Made by a program: the position numbers and the translations under genes. Shown piece after piece: positions 15,934-23,636 of a DNA stretch of 64,000 bases. The DNA comes from Bacteroidales bacterium (GTDB lineage: Bacteria > Bacteroidota > Bacteroidia > Bacteroidales > UBA932): NCBI GenBank assembly GCA_017437125.1, contig JAFSBV010000016.1, positions 48,133-112,132 of the forward strand. Direction: 5' to 3'. Position 1 is the stretch's first letter; each line of letters opens with the position of its first letter. The notes beneath the pieces are model-generated. The model saw only the letters and a list, made by a program, of their open reading frames with translations, was not told the DNA's origin and did not search any database.

Positions 15934-17343
15934 ATGGCACAGAAACCGTCAATCCCAAAGGGAACAAGAGATTTCGGACCTGCAGAGATGGCAGGAAGAA
16001 ACTATATATTCGATACTATCCGTTCGGTATTCAAGACATATGGATATGCACCTATAGAGACTCCTTCCATGGAGAATCTCAGCACTCTTCTGGGAAAGTA
16101 CGGAGAGGAGGGAGACAAGCTTCTTTTCAGGATACTTAACTCCGGAGATGCGTTCTCGAAGATCAATTATGATGATTATCGCGTCGAGGGTACAGAGGAT
16201 GGCTATAACAGCAAGGCTCTCTCTCTGAAAGTGTGCGAGAAAGGTCTCCGCTATGACCTTACTGTGCCTTTCGCCCGCTTTGTCGTGCAGCATCAAAATG
16301 ATATCACATTCCCTTTCAAGAGGTTCCAGATCCAGCCTGTATGGCGTGCGGACCGTCCTCAGAAGGGCCGTTACAGAGAATTCTATCAGTGTGATGTGGA
16401 CGTCATAGGTTCTACATCCCAGCTCAACGAGCTTGAGCTTGTGCAGATCGTTGACAGGGTGTTCACTCTCTTTGATGTAAACGTGTGCATCAAGATAAAC
16501 AACCGTAAGGTGCTCACAGGTATGGCCGAGATCTGCGGATTCCCTGACAAGGTCGTTGACATTACTGTCGCGATTGACAAGATTGACAAGATCGGTCTGG
16601 AGGCCGTTGAAGCCGAGATGCTGGAAAAGGGTCTTACAGCCGAAGCCGTTGAGGTCATCCGTCCTGTTCTTGTTCTTTCAGGATCCACTGCAGAGAAGAT
16701 TGCCGTGATGCGCGACCTCATGAACGGAAAATCTGCTTCCGGACTTGTTTCCGAGACGGGCCTCAAGGGCTTGGATGAGCTCGAGGAACTCTTCGGATTC
16801 ATTGATGCTGCCGGAATCCGTCATGATGTCGAGATCGACCTCTCGCTTGCCCGTGGTCTGAATTATTATACAGGAGCCATCTTTGAGGTAAAGGCTAAGG
16901 ACTTTGCAATCGGAAGCATCTGCGGTGGTGGACGTTATGATAATCTTACCGGCATTTTCGGCCTTCCGAACATGTCTGGCGTAGGTATCTCGTTCGGCGC
17001 AGACCGTATCTATGACGTGCTCAAGGGACTCGACAAGTTCCCTTCTGAAGTGACATCTACCACAAAGCTCCTGTTTGCTAATATGGGTGCAGATGAACTC
17101 AGGTATCTGATTCCTGTGGTCAAGGCTCTTCGAGAGGCAGGAGTTCCATGCGAAATATATCCTGAGCAGACAAAGCTCAAGAAGCAGTTCGAATACGCAG
17201 ACAAGAAGGCGATACCGTTCCTCTCGATTGTCGGAGGTAATGAAATCGCAGAAGGAACTGTCAATGTAAAGAACCTTGCTACAGGTGAACAGAAGTCATT
17301 CGCCAACACCGATGTGGAAGGAATAATCATGTTTATGAATTAA
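15934..17343 (+). CDS. hisS: Histidyl-tRNA synthetase
   Basis: A 469-residue class II synthetase: motif 1 near GTRDFGP... , motif 2 FRIQ-type ([25 protein letters not shown]), the histidine-specific signature [14 protein letters not shown], motif 3 GGGRYDNL...GISFGADR and a C-terminal anticodon-binding domain. The open frame extends back to 15760, inside pepC; I chose [14 protein letters not shown] because the -7 box TATATTTG lies at 15899-15906. Confidence 0.96.
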   Translation: MAQKPSIPKGTRDFGPAEMAGRNYIFDTIRSVFKTYGYAPIETPSMENLSTLLGKYGEEGDKLLFRILNSGDAFSKINYDDYRVEGTEDGYNSKALSLKVCEKGLRYDLTVPFARFVVQHQNDITFPFKRFQIQPVWRADRPQKGRYREFYQCDVDVIGSTSQLNELELVQIVDRVFTLFDVNVCIKINNRKVLTGMAEICGFPDKVVDITVAIDKIDKIGLEAVEAEMLEKGLTAEAVEVIRPVLVLSGSTAEKIAVMRDLMNGKSASGLVSETGLKGLDELEELFGFIDAAGIRHDVEIDLSLARGLNYYTGAIFEVKAKDFAIGSICGGGRYDNLTGIFGLPNMSGVGISFGADRIYDVLKGLDKFPSEVTSTTKLLFANMGADELRYLIPVVKALREAGVPCEIYPEQTKLKKQFEYADKKAIPFLSIVGGNEIAEGTVNVKNLATGEQKSFANTDVEGIIMFMN

Positions 17344-17349
17344 TGTTTC

Positions 17350-17380
17350 TGTCATTTCGAACGAAGTCGAGAAATCTAAA
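17350..17380 (+). repeat. Dispersed repeat, TGTCATTTCGA type
   Basis: CTGTCATTTCGAACGAAG followed by TCGAGAAATCTAAA. It is nearly the same as the element at 32494-32528 and related to those at 5405 and 21071. It lies right after the hisS stop codon. Confidence 0.6.
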
Positions 17381-17395
17381 TTTTTGCAATAAAAA

Positions 17396-17426
17396 TTTGC
17401 AGTTTCAAAAATTGTCCGTATATTTG
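17396..17426 (+). promoter_or_regulatory. Promoter of initiator tRNA
   Basis: TTTG (17396-17399), 19-bp spacer, TATATTTG (17419-17426). Full match to the Bacteroidota consensus, 11 bp before the tRNA. Confidence 0.88.
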
Positions 17427-17437
17427 CAGTCCAATAT

Positions 17438-17510
17438 CGCGGGATAGAGCAGTTGGTAGCTCGTCGGGCTCATAACCCGGAGGCCGGAGGTTCGAGTCCT
17501 CCTCCCGCTA
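17438..17510 (+). tRNA. Initiator tRNA-fMet (anticodon CAT)
   Basis: Anticodon loop CTCATAA (CAT). The initiator hallmarks are visible: three consecutive G-C pairs (GGG/CCC) at the base of the anticodon stem, and an unpaired first position. Here the 1-72 pair reads C-T(U) rather than the C-A of E. coli. The rest of the acceptor stem GCGGGA/TCCCGC pairs fully. CCA is not encoded. Confidence 0.93.
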
Positions 17511-17515
17511 CTAAA

Positions 17516-17549
17516 AGAGGTGTTGAAATTCTTCAGCACCTCTCTTTTG
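17516..17549 (+). terminator. Terminator after initiator tRNA
   Basis: 12-bp stem AGAGGTGTTGAA / TTCAGCACCTCT (one G-T) followed by CTTTTG. It also faces the opposing lipoprotein gene. Confidence 0.85.
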
Positions 17550-17565
17550 TTATTTCATGTTCAGC

Positions 17566-18042
17566 TTAGAACTTGCAGACGATATCATCATCGATGACGC
17601 ATTTGCCGAAAGCAAGGTCGAATGTCACCTTATCCATGCCGATGACCATCTTGTCTTTTGAGACTGATTTCAGATAGATTCTTCCGGAATACTTAGTTCC
17701 GTAGTTTCTGGAATCGCTTGAATAAGGAAATCCGAAAGACAGATCCTTGATGGTGAGTTCCGGATTCTTTTTCGAGATGTCTTCTTTTAGGAAATGGATG
17801 CTCAAAGCAGCGAAATCATCTGCCATTTTTCCGCTGGAAGCGGCCCAGATAGATGAGCAGCCTTCAATTGAAGAAGTCTCTTCATAGCTGATTCTGTCAA
17901 GTTTGATTTTCTTGACTTTTGAGGTTTGATTTTCAGGTTCTTGTACAGCGTCATTCTTCAAGTCAGGATATCCCTCTGAACATGAAGCCAGCATCATGCA
18001 GACAGCTGCAAACGATGCGAAGATCAGATTAATGAATCTCAT
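17566..18042 (-). CDS. Hypothetical lipoprotein
   Basis: A 158-residue protein with a lipoprotein signal (FAAVCMMLASC, anchored Cys at 21), a short polar linker and a globular part with three further cysteines (CSSIWAASS and near the C-terminus, KCVIDDDIVCKF). I recognise no family. It stands alone between tRNA-fMet and the divergent acyltransferase gene. Confidence 0.7.
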   Translation of the reverse strand: MRFINLIFASFAAVCMMLASCSEGYPDLKNDAVQEPENQTSKVKKIKLDRISYEETSSIEGCSSIWAASSGKMADDFAALSIHFLKEDISKKNPELTIKDLSFGFPYSSDSRNYGTKYSGRIYLKSVSKDKMVIGMDKVTFDLAFGKCVIDDDIVCKF

Positions 18043-18151
18043 GGCTGTATTGTTTTATGGTTCAGCTGCAAATGTATCAATAAATTCTTAATATCCTTTT
18101 ATTTATGTTTATATTTTGCTTATTTTTACATTTGGTAAAACTTTTAATGAA

Positions 18152-19270
18152 ATGAGTTCAAATTCTGACCGCGTCGTATTTCTTGACTGGCTGCGATTCA
18201 TCGCGTGCTTTATGGTGATTCTGGTTCATTGTATCGAGCCTTTCTATCTTGGTGGCCCCGGAACCTTCATTGCATCTGAAGGCGATGCTTTCTGGGTTAC
18301 ATTCATCAATTCCGCATTGCGTCCGGCTGTTCCTTTGTTTGTGCTGGCCTCAAGTTATCTCCTGTTTCCTGTCAAGACCGATACGGGCAGCTTCTTCAAG
18401 CGAAGAATCATCCGAGTATTCGTACCGTTCCTCATATGGACGTTGCTGTATATATTCATTCCGCCGATCGGCTCAGGATCAGCTCCTGATATTGCCGGAG
18501 GCCTCAAGGAACTGCCTTTCAATTTTGTGATGACCAGCAGCGGACATCTCTGGTTCGTTTATATGCTCCTGGGGGTGTATCTGCTTATGCCGCTTCTTTC
18601 TCCGTGGATCGAAAAGGTGTCGAAGAAAGAGGAGAAGGCCTTCCTTTATCTGTGGGCCTTCACAACGGTTCTCCCATTGCTCCGCCCTGTTGCCGAGGCA
18701 GTTACCGGCAGCAGTAATCTTTGGGGAGAATGCCCTTGGAATCCGTTCGGTACATTCTATTATGTCAGCGGTTTCATCGGTTATCTCGTGCTCGGACATT
18801 ACATCCGCAAATATGTAGGTGAGGTAAGCTGGGTAAAGACATTGACATATGCAGTTCCATTCTGGGCAATCGGATATGCCGTGACTGCAACAGGTTTCAT
18901 TCATTTCATGCCTTGCCAGGACGGATTCCCGGTTTCAGCCCCATACGAAACAGCGGTTCTGATGGAAACGACATGGAATTTCTGCACATTCGGCGTGATG
19001 ATGCAGACTGTCGCATATTTCCTGATAATCAGAAAGATAACCTCAAGCGGATGGTTCTATCAGCGTATCGTGCTCCCGATCTCCAAGCTCAGCTATGGAA
19101 TGTACCTCATGCATATGTTCGCATTGATTCCGGTACTCGCATGGGTGAGGTCATGGGGAATTCCGACTCCTCTGGTAATGATACTGTCTGCAGCCATCAC
19201 ATATGTGATATGTGCGATATCTGCACGACTGCTTGCCTTCCTTCCTAAAAGCAAATATTTAGTCGGATAA
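18152..19270 (+). CDS. Acyltransferase family 3 membrane protein
   Basis: A 372-residue integral membrane protein with about ten helices and the family 3 signature near the start (FLDWLRFIACFMVILVHC, with the conserved Arg and His). These enzymes (OafA/YrhL, WecH, NodX types) transfer acyl groups to surface glycans or peptidoglycan. No glycan-synthesis genes adjoin, so the acceptor is unknown. The -7 box TACATTTG at 18127-18134 argues for the MSSNSDR start rather than the longer frame from 18116. Confidence 0.88.
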   Translation: MSSNSDRVVFLDWLRFIACFMVILVHCIEPFYLGGPGTFIASEGDAFWVTFINSALRPAVPLFVLASSYLLFPVKTDTGSFFKRRIIRVFVPFLIWTLLYIFIPPIGSGSAPDIAGGLKELPFNFVMTSSGHLWFVYMLLGVYLLMPLLSPWIEKVSKKEEKAFLYLWAFTTVLPLLRPVAEAVTGSSNLWGECPWNPFGTFYYVSGFIGYLVLGHYIRKYVGEVSWVKTLTYAVPFWAIGYAVTATGFIHFMPCQDGFPVSAPYETAVLMETTWNFCTFGVMMQTVAYFLIIRKITSSGWFYQRIVLPISKLSYGMYLMHMFALIPVLAWVRSWGIPTPLVMILSAAITYVICAISARLLAFLPKSKYLVG

Positions 19271-19275
19271 ATAGT

Positions 19276-19306
19276 TTTGCAAATCTGATATTTTGTCGTA
19301 CATTTG
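19276..19306 (+). promoter_or_regulatory. Promoter of tRNA-Leu
   Basis: TTTG (19276-19279), 19-bp spacer, TACATTTG (19299-19306); 11 bp before the tRNA. Full consensus match. Confidence 0.88.
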
Positions 19307-19317
19307 CAATCCGGTTC

Positions 19318-19399
19318 GCGGGCGTGTTGAAATTGGTAGACAAGCCAGACTTAGGATCTGGTGCCGAGAGGCGTATGGGTTCGATTCCCTTCGCCCGCA
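19318..19399 (+). tRNA. tRNA-Leu (anticodon TAG)
   Basis: Acceptor GCGGGCG/CGCCCGC, anticodon stem CCAGA/TCTGG around CTTAGGA (anticodon TAG), a class II long variable arm, and T arm GGG TTCGATT CCC. Discriminator A; CCA is not encoded. The following 1.9 kb is decayed accessory DNA, so the tRNA may have been an integration site. Confidence 0.93.
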
Positions 19400-19402
19400 C
19401 TT

Positions 19403-19455
19403 AGAAGAGTTGCTAACAATATGAAAATCATAGAGTTAGCAGCTCTTCTTCTTTT
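19403..19455 (+). terminator. Terminator after tRNA-Leu
   Basis: A 15-bp stem AGAAGAGTTGCTAAC / GTTAGCAGCTCTTCT (one G-T) with a ~16-base loop, followed by TCTTTTATTTT. Confidence 0.8.
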
Positions 19456-19486
19456 ATTTTGGCGGCTTTTTGGCGAGATGTGATCT

Positions 19487-19848
19487 CTATTCGTTAATAT
19501 CTGGTGTCAACCTATCGGGTAATACGGACTTATTAATTGTTTTAATCCTTTCTGGTAACAATTTTCCTTCTTTAGATATCATTTTTGTGTAAGCTAATAG
19601 AATAAGGTTGCGTGTTTTTGCTAAATTGGCGTCAGACATAATTCCCTTTGCAAACATTATTTTTAAAGATGATAACGTATATCCAAAATAATATGATGAC
19701 TTTCCAAGGTCTGCAAATATTTCCTTACAACCTCATCCCATTTTTCCGGCATTTCAAATATAACAAGTATTACCATTATATGTCTTACGACAGGATTTGC
19801 TTCTTTCTTTATCTTGTTATAGTGGCCGTTGTCGATTAGGATTTTCAT
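19487..19848 (-). pseudogene. Frameshifted small AT-rich gene, family unknown
   Basis: A 61-codon ORF starts at 19848 (MKILIDNGHYNKIKKEANPV...) and stops at 19663. In another frame, open from about the codons for PEKWDEV, a better-formed continuation runs on to 19487 (CKEIFADLGKSSYYFGY..., ending LPDRLTPDINE). Joined at that point they give one ~120-residue polar, helical protein. The total of 362 bp is not a multiple of three, which fits a single indel. Lower GC than the surroundings suggests acquired DNA. The alternative is two small unrelated ORFs. Confidence 0.5.
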
Positions 19849-19851
19849 GGG

Positions 19852-19908
19852 GCTGTCGGGGACAGCTCTTCGATTCCGAGTGAGATCCCCGGTCAAGCCG
19901 GGGATGAC
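19852..19908. repeat. Palindromic intergenic repeat (CCCCGG...CCGGGG type)
   Basis: Two stems in a row: GCTGTC-GGG-GACAGC and ATCCCCGG-TCAAG-CCGGGGAT. The second is the core of a common bacterial intergenic repeat; a shorter relative (GTCATCCCCGGC) sits at 31182. No T tract follows, so it is not called a terminator. Confidence 0.55.
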
Positions 19909-20013
19909 GGGACAAAGGTAATGAAATGTTGTCGCGAAAGAAACAATAGGGAATGATAATTGTTATTATTGTGAACGAGACTTAGAAGATATTGGATTAT
20001 TGAAATAAATCCG

Positions 20014-20105
20014 TATCTTTGCAGAAATAGAAAATGAGTCCTACTCTGTACGAAGGCTTTAGTTCCACTTTAGCGGTTTATGTAGTACAAGCGGGGCTTG
20101 TTTCT
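20014..20105 (+). ncRNA. Candidate small transcript (sRNA or 31-codon mRNA)
   Basis: A -7 box TATCTTTG (20014-20021, with TTGG 18-20 bp upstream) is followed ~70 bp later by an intrinsic terminator, ACAAGC-GGG-GCTTGT-TTCTTTT, ending near 20105. This defines a ~75-nt transcript ending just before the 3' end of the convergent DUF3800 gene. It contains an ATG at 20034 with a 31-codon frame to 20129 (MSPTLYEGFSSTLAVYVVQA...) whose middle is hydrophobic, but the terminator falls inside that frame. I favour an untranslated RNA. Confidence 0.4.
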
Positions 20106-20106
20106 T

Positions 20107-20946
20107 TTATATATACTTCATATCTCTGAATTCTGCAGGGAGGAACTTCCAGTGACGGTATGGGGTTATCCAGTAGTCCTTTGGCGATTTAGCCGGAGTT
20201 GTCTCACATATGCAGAATACTTCACATCCATTGGATTCCTTGATGAGTTCAATGATGTGATTGAAAAGTTTCTCTTTTGCTATTGTCCTTTTGCCTCGCT
20301 CATTAGTGCCAGGTGCTGTCTCAAGATGCTTTTTGTTGAGGACGAATGCCATTGCACCAAGCACGATATCCATACATTGCTGTATGGTGTGCTTCTTCGA
20401 GTTGATTTCCGCAATATCGTCAAGTCTGATCTTCAGACGCGCCTTCCTGAACTGCCAGAATTTCTGTAATGACAGAATGTGGGCCTTGAATGCGTCACGC
20501 TGATCCAATGGATATGGAATCTCATCGAAATATAGTCTTAGATAGACGTCCTTATCAGCCGGACCATCATGATGAGGCAGACCAAAAGAGTGTTTTACGA
20601 ATTGATAATAAAGCAGAGAGTATCTGTTCTGAATCTGCTCCGGGCTGAGTCCTGACGGTACATGCGGAGTCTCTTTGAACATGATTCTTACTTTAAGACG
20701 ATTCTGTTTTACGTAACTGAAAAACAGATCGATCATCTGAATGTATTTGTCAATGTAGTTCTCGGTTACTCTCGACCATTTGATTTCATTGAGCAGGTTT
20801 AGCTCCTGTTTCTTCGCCTCTAGAGTATCTTTGATTTCATCGAAATCTCCACTCCTCACAAGTACTCCTCCGAAGAAGTCTGAGTAGTACTTTCCGTCCG
20901 TTACGGACTCATCACAATAGATAATGTACTCCATATCTCTCTTCAC
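20107..20946 (-). CDS. DUF3800 domain protein
   Basis: A 279-residue protein with the DUF3800 N-terminus (MEYIIYCDES..., the usual motif being hDESG), FFGGVLV, and a mid-region acidic motif YLRLYFDE. The fold is thought to be RNase H-like, and the family is frequent in phages, plasmids and genomic islands, but its activity is unproven. Two starts are possible, MKRDMEYI (20946) and MEYI (20934). It sits alone in decayed accessory DNA downstream of tRNA-Leu, and its 3' end faces the small transcript. Confidence 0.75.
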   Translation of the reverse strand: MKRDMEYIIYCDESVTDGKYYSDFFGGVLVRSGDFDEIKDTLEAKKQELNLLNEIKWSRVTENYIDKYIQMIDLFFSYVKQNRLKVRIMFKETPHVPSGLSPEQIQNRYSLLYYQFVKHSFGLPHHDGPADKDVYLRLYFDEIPYPLDQRDAFKAHILSLQKFWQFRKARLKIRLDDIAEINSKKHTIQQCMDIVLGAMAFVLNKKHLETAPGTNERGKRTIAKEKLFNHIIELIKESNGCEVFCICETTPAKSPKDYWITPYRHWKFLPAEFRDMKYI

Positions 20947-20984
20947 TTTATGTTTGGGTCTTAAAGGTAGCGTAATTTTCTTGA

Positions 20985-21290
20985 TTACTTGTTGTTTGTT
21001 AGAAATTGTATGATCCAGTCGGCGAGGTCGATGTGGGCTGCTCGATCGGGTCGGGCATGACGATAGTAGAGGAGATTTCTTTCGCTTGCGCTCAAGCGAC
21101 TTCGGCTATGACTCGACTCGCTACGCTACGCTCGAAATGACAAAGCTGCGATGTTCCGGATGGTCGTGATGATATTCCTGCGTATTTCTGGAGGTGGTAT
21201 CGGCTCATTCTTCGTCCGTGATGTCGAGGATGAGCCAATCGTCTTTGACGTCGTTTGCCTGCAGCTTGTTACGATTGAATTTGCGAATTA
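20985..21290 (-). pseudogene. Remnants of two mobile-element genes
   Basis: On the minus strand the tail of one gene reads IRKFNRNKLQANDVKDDW...DITDEE and stops at 21205. Its TGA overlaps an ATG (ATGA) that starts MSRYHLQKYAGISSR, an N-terminus I associate with DUF6371/primase-like proteins of Bacteroidota mobile elements. That frame is broken after ~20 codons by the repeat at 21071-21143. A further fragment, RAAHIDLADWIIQFLTNNK, stops at 20985 and looks like the C-terminus of the same protein. The overlapping ATGA suggests a former operon. Family assignment is from memory and tentative. Confidence 0.4.
21071..21143 (-). repeat. Dispersed repeat, long TGTCATTTCGAG variant
   Basis: On the minus strand: TTTGTCATTTCGAGCGTAGC ... 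GCTTGAGCGCAAGCGAAAGAAATCTCC. It is the longest copy of the family seen also at 17350 and 32494, with internal palindromes (GCTTGAGCGCAAGC). It interrupts the mobile-element gene remnant. Confidence 0.6.
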
Positions 21291-21330
21291 ATGACTACCT
21301 TTGCATCACCGTGATTATACTACTGATTGT

Positions 21331-22395
21331 ATGAAAAAACTTTTGCTGAATCTTCTGGTGATTGTCTGCTTTTTCTCTGTCAAGGCTCATGCGCAGACTG
21401 GCTACATAATATCTGGAAATCTTAATTCGATTCTAAGTATGTATGCAGAGGGCTCAAAAATCAGTTCTACATATATAATGAGTGATGATAAGATCATCAG
21501 TGATAAGGCTGCTGTTTCTTCTGATGGATCTTTTACCTTATCAGGCCAAGTTGATAAACCTATAGAGGCATGTCTTGTCGTTGATCTCATTGTTCCCGGA
21601 GGTACGGGGCGGTCATCTGCATTCTTTGTGTTGGAGAACGGGGAAATTTCTGTCAACGATTGTCTCAGCAGGGATTTTCAGGGGACACCTCTGAATGATG
21701 CCGTTTACAATGAAATCAAGTTTCTGATGCAATGCTCTGAGGCATCTGAATTTAAGATGAAACACGTTATTTCTTTTATTGATCAATACAAGGGAACTCC
21801 TGCAGTGGCAATGGTGTTGTCTGGATTAGCCATACGGAAATTGTTTACAATGGAGGAAATGCTTGGTATTGTCAATGCATCAGACAAGCTTATTCTTGAA
21901 AGTCCCTTAGTAGAAACATATGTGTCTGAAGTCAAGCGTCTGTTAAACAGAACACAAAGTTCCGAAGCTGCAGGTGAGGGAGAGATGTTTGTTGATTTTG
22001 AGGTGGAATATGATGGACATATCCAGCGTCTGTCTGATTATGTCGGTAAGGGCAAATATGTTCTGGCAGACTTTTGGGCCTCATGGTGTCGTCCTTGTCG
22101 TCATGATATCCCCCAGGTCATTGAATTATATGAGAAATATAAGGACAGAGGATTGATTGTGTTAGGTGTTACCGTTAATGATAAACCTGAGAATACCATC
22201 AAAGCAATAAGGGATCTGGGAATTCCATATCCTCAGATTATGAATGGAGGTCAATTGACCACAGAACCTTATGGCATTGATGCTATACCTCATGTTATAT
22301 TATTTGGACCAGATGGAAAAATAATAAAGCGTGACGTCAGTATAGATAATGTCAAGCAACTTCTTCAGGATATTTTTCTTATCTTGCAGAATTGA
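21331..22395 (+). CDS. TlpA-like thioredoxin with DUF4369-type N-terminus
   Basis: A 354-residue exported protein: signal peptide ending KAHA-QT, a DUF4369-like beta domain (~20-130), a helical linker, then a redoxin/TlpA domain with active site WASWCRPC (C253, C256). Such proteins are periplasmic thiol-disulfide reductases of Bacteroidota; the N-terminal domain is thought to bind substrates or membrane partners. The start at 21331 is preferred to 21301 because the -7 box TACCTTTG covers 21296-21303. The next gene begins 18 bp downstream. Confidence 0.85.
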   Translation: MKKLLLNLLVIVCFFSVKAHAQTGYIISGNLNSILSMYAEGSKISSTYIMSDDKIISDKAAVSSDGSFTLSGQVDKPIEACLVVDLIVPGGTGRSSAFFVLENGEISVNDCLSRDFQGTPLNDAVYNEIKFLMQCSEASEFKMKHVISFIDQYKGTPAVAMVLSGLAIRKLFTMEEMLGIVNASDKLILESPLVETYVSEVKRLLNRTQSSEAAGEGEMFVDFEVEYDGHIQRLSDYVGKGKYVLADFWASWCRPCRHDIPQVIELYEKYKDRGLIVLGVTVNDKPENTIKAIRDLGIPYPQIMNGGQLTTEPYGIDAIPHVILFGPDGKIIKRDVSIDNVKQLLQDIFLILQN

Positions 22396-22413
22396 CCGGA
22401 AAAACGATAACTT

Positions 22414-23022
22414 ATGAAAAAACTGGCTGTTCTGAGTATGGCCGTTCTGCTGCTGGTGCCATCCTTGAGTTCATCAGCGGAAGAGCTGCCTGACGGATAT
22501 GTGGATGAAAAGGAGGTTACAGAATATCTCAATTCAATAAAGTTCACTTTCCTTTCGTGGTTTACAGGAAGTACGAAGATCGCATATGAGAGAGCACTGC
22601 CGGATGTCAGACAGAGTGCGGAAATCTGTGCAGGGATTATCAGTGCAGGATATGACAAATACAGGAATGACCCTTCAGGCTTTTCTCTGAGGTATGGACA
22701 CAAATTCTTCCTCCAGGATAAGGATGAGGTTTCCTTGAAAGGGTTTTACCTTCGCCCGGAAGCAGTATATTCACGTTATTTCTACAATCTCATGGAGAAT
22801 GGAGAGCGGGCATTGTCCAATATGCTCGCATTCTTGGGCACGATCGGATACCAATATGTCTATCACCGTTTTCTTGCAGACATATGGGTCGGAGGAGGCC
22901 CTGCGTCAGGAACTCCTTCCGACACGCTCTATCATCATGGTTTTGAACTGTGGAACTGGCTGGGCACGGTCAATACCAGCATAGCACTCAGCTTCAGCAT
23001 AAGGCTGGGAATCTGCTTCTGA
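22414..23022 (+). CDS. Small outer-membrane beta-barrel protein (DUF3575-like)
   Basis: A 202-residue protein with a signal peptide (VLLLVPSLSSSA) and a mature part of alternating hydrophobic strands, including YGHKFFLQDKDEVSLKGFYLRPEAVYSRYF and a closing strand SFSIRLGICF ending in Phe, typical of OM barrels. The motif LRPEAVYSRYF resembles DUF3575-type porin-like proteins. Function is unknown. It follows the TlpA-like gene by 18 bp and converges on a lipoprotein gene. Confidence 0.6.
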   Translation: MKKLAVLSMAVLLLVPSLSSSAEELPDGYVDEKEVTEYLNSIKFTFLSWFTGSTKIAYERALPDVRQSAEICAGIISAGYDKYRNDPSGFSLRYGHKFFLQDKDEVSLKGFYLRPEAVYSRYFYNLMENGERALSNMLAFLGTIGYQYVYHRFLADIWVGGGPASGTPSDTLYHHGFELWNWLGTVNTSIALSFSIRLGICF

Positions 23023-23033
23023 TTCAAAATGAA

Positions 23034-23636
23034 CTATTTCTTTTCTTCTTCCACAACAAGTGGTATGAAATAGCTGGTATGAGTGTCATACCAGAATTCT
23101 ACCGATGGTTTACCCTCCAGGTAGGTCAGTCCGAAGAAATTACAGTAAACAGGCCTGCCTGCTGAATTCCTATAGTAATATCCGAAACTGTCTGAATCGA
23201 TTGTAACTCCTTTGTAATCAACAGGAAGCTCAAACCCGTTCTTGTCGCCACTGTCTTCCGATTCTTCCTTTTCAGGATCGGCAGGTTCGGGATCCGGATA
23301 TATCCTGTCAATGAATCTCATGACCATTTCTGCACCTGTCAGCGAAGTCACGTTCCAAAGGGTGGAATCAATCTGCAGGTCGCCGTTGGAACTGTCATAT
23401 ATGAAAGGATATGCCCCCTTGTATCCTTCTATGCAGCAGTAGCCCTGTCTGTAGAACGATATTGCGGTGATTACGCATGTGTCCAGCTCCGCTACCATTT
23501 CCCCATTGAAGTAGTATTCTCCTTTGACTCCGTCCCAATTGCCGACAGGGGAGTCCAGAGGCCCGAGATATGCCTCCGGCTTGCAGGAAAAGGCACAGAT
23601 CAGCGCGAATATGTATGTGAGTCTTTTCATCTTCAT
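23034..23636 (-). CDS. Hypothetical lipoprotein
   Basis: A ~200-residue protein with a lipoprotein signal (RLTYIFALICAFSC), a globular beta-rich region (GPLDSPVGNWDGVKGEYYF), and an acidic Pro/Glu linker (PDPEPADPEKEESEDSGDK). The WDGVKGEY region is reminiscent of lipocalin-like small Bacteroidales lipoproteins, but I cannot place it. The start is one of two close ATGs (23636 or 23630); it overlaps the 3' end of prmA by 4 bp, so it is the third gene of the asmA-like/prmA operon. Confidence 0.7.
   Translation of the reverse strand: MKMKRLTYIFALICAFSCKPEAYLGPLDSPVGNWDGVKGEYYFNGEMVAELDTCVITAISFYRQGYCCIEGYKGAYPFIYDSSNGDLQIDSTLWNVTSLTGAEMVMRFIDRIYPDPEPADPEKEESEDSGDKNGFELPVDYKGVTIDSDSFGYYYRNSAGRPVYCNFFGLTYLEGKPSVEFWYDTHTSYFIPLVVEEEKK

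Noticed and set aside
19884-19908. CCCCGG...CCGGGG hairpin as a transcription terminator
   Set aside because: No T tract on either strand; better explained as a dispersed palindromic repeat.
20107-20946. DUF3800 gene as proof of a defence island
   Set aside because: It stands alone among degraded fragments; no recognised defence partner is present.
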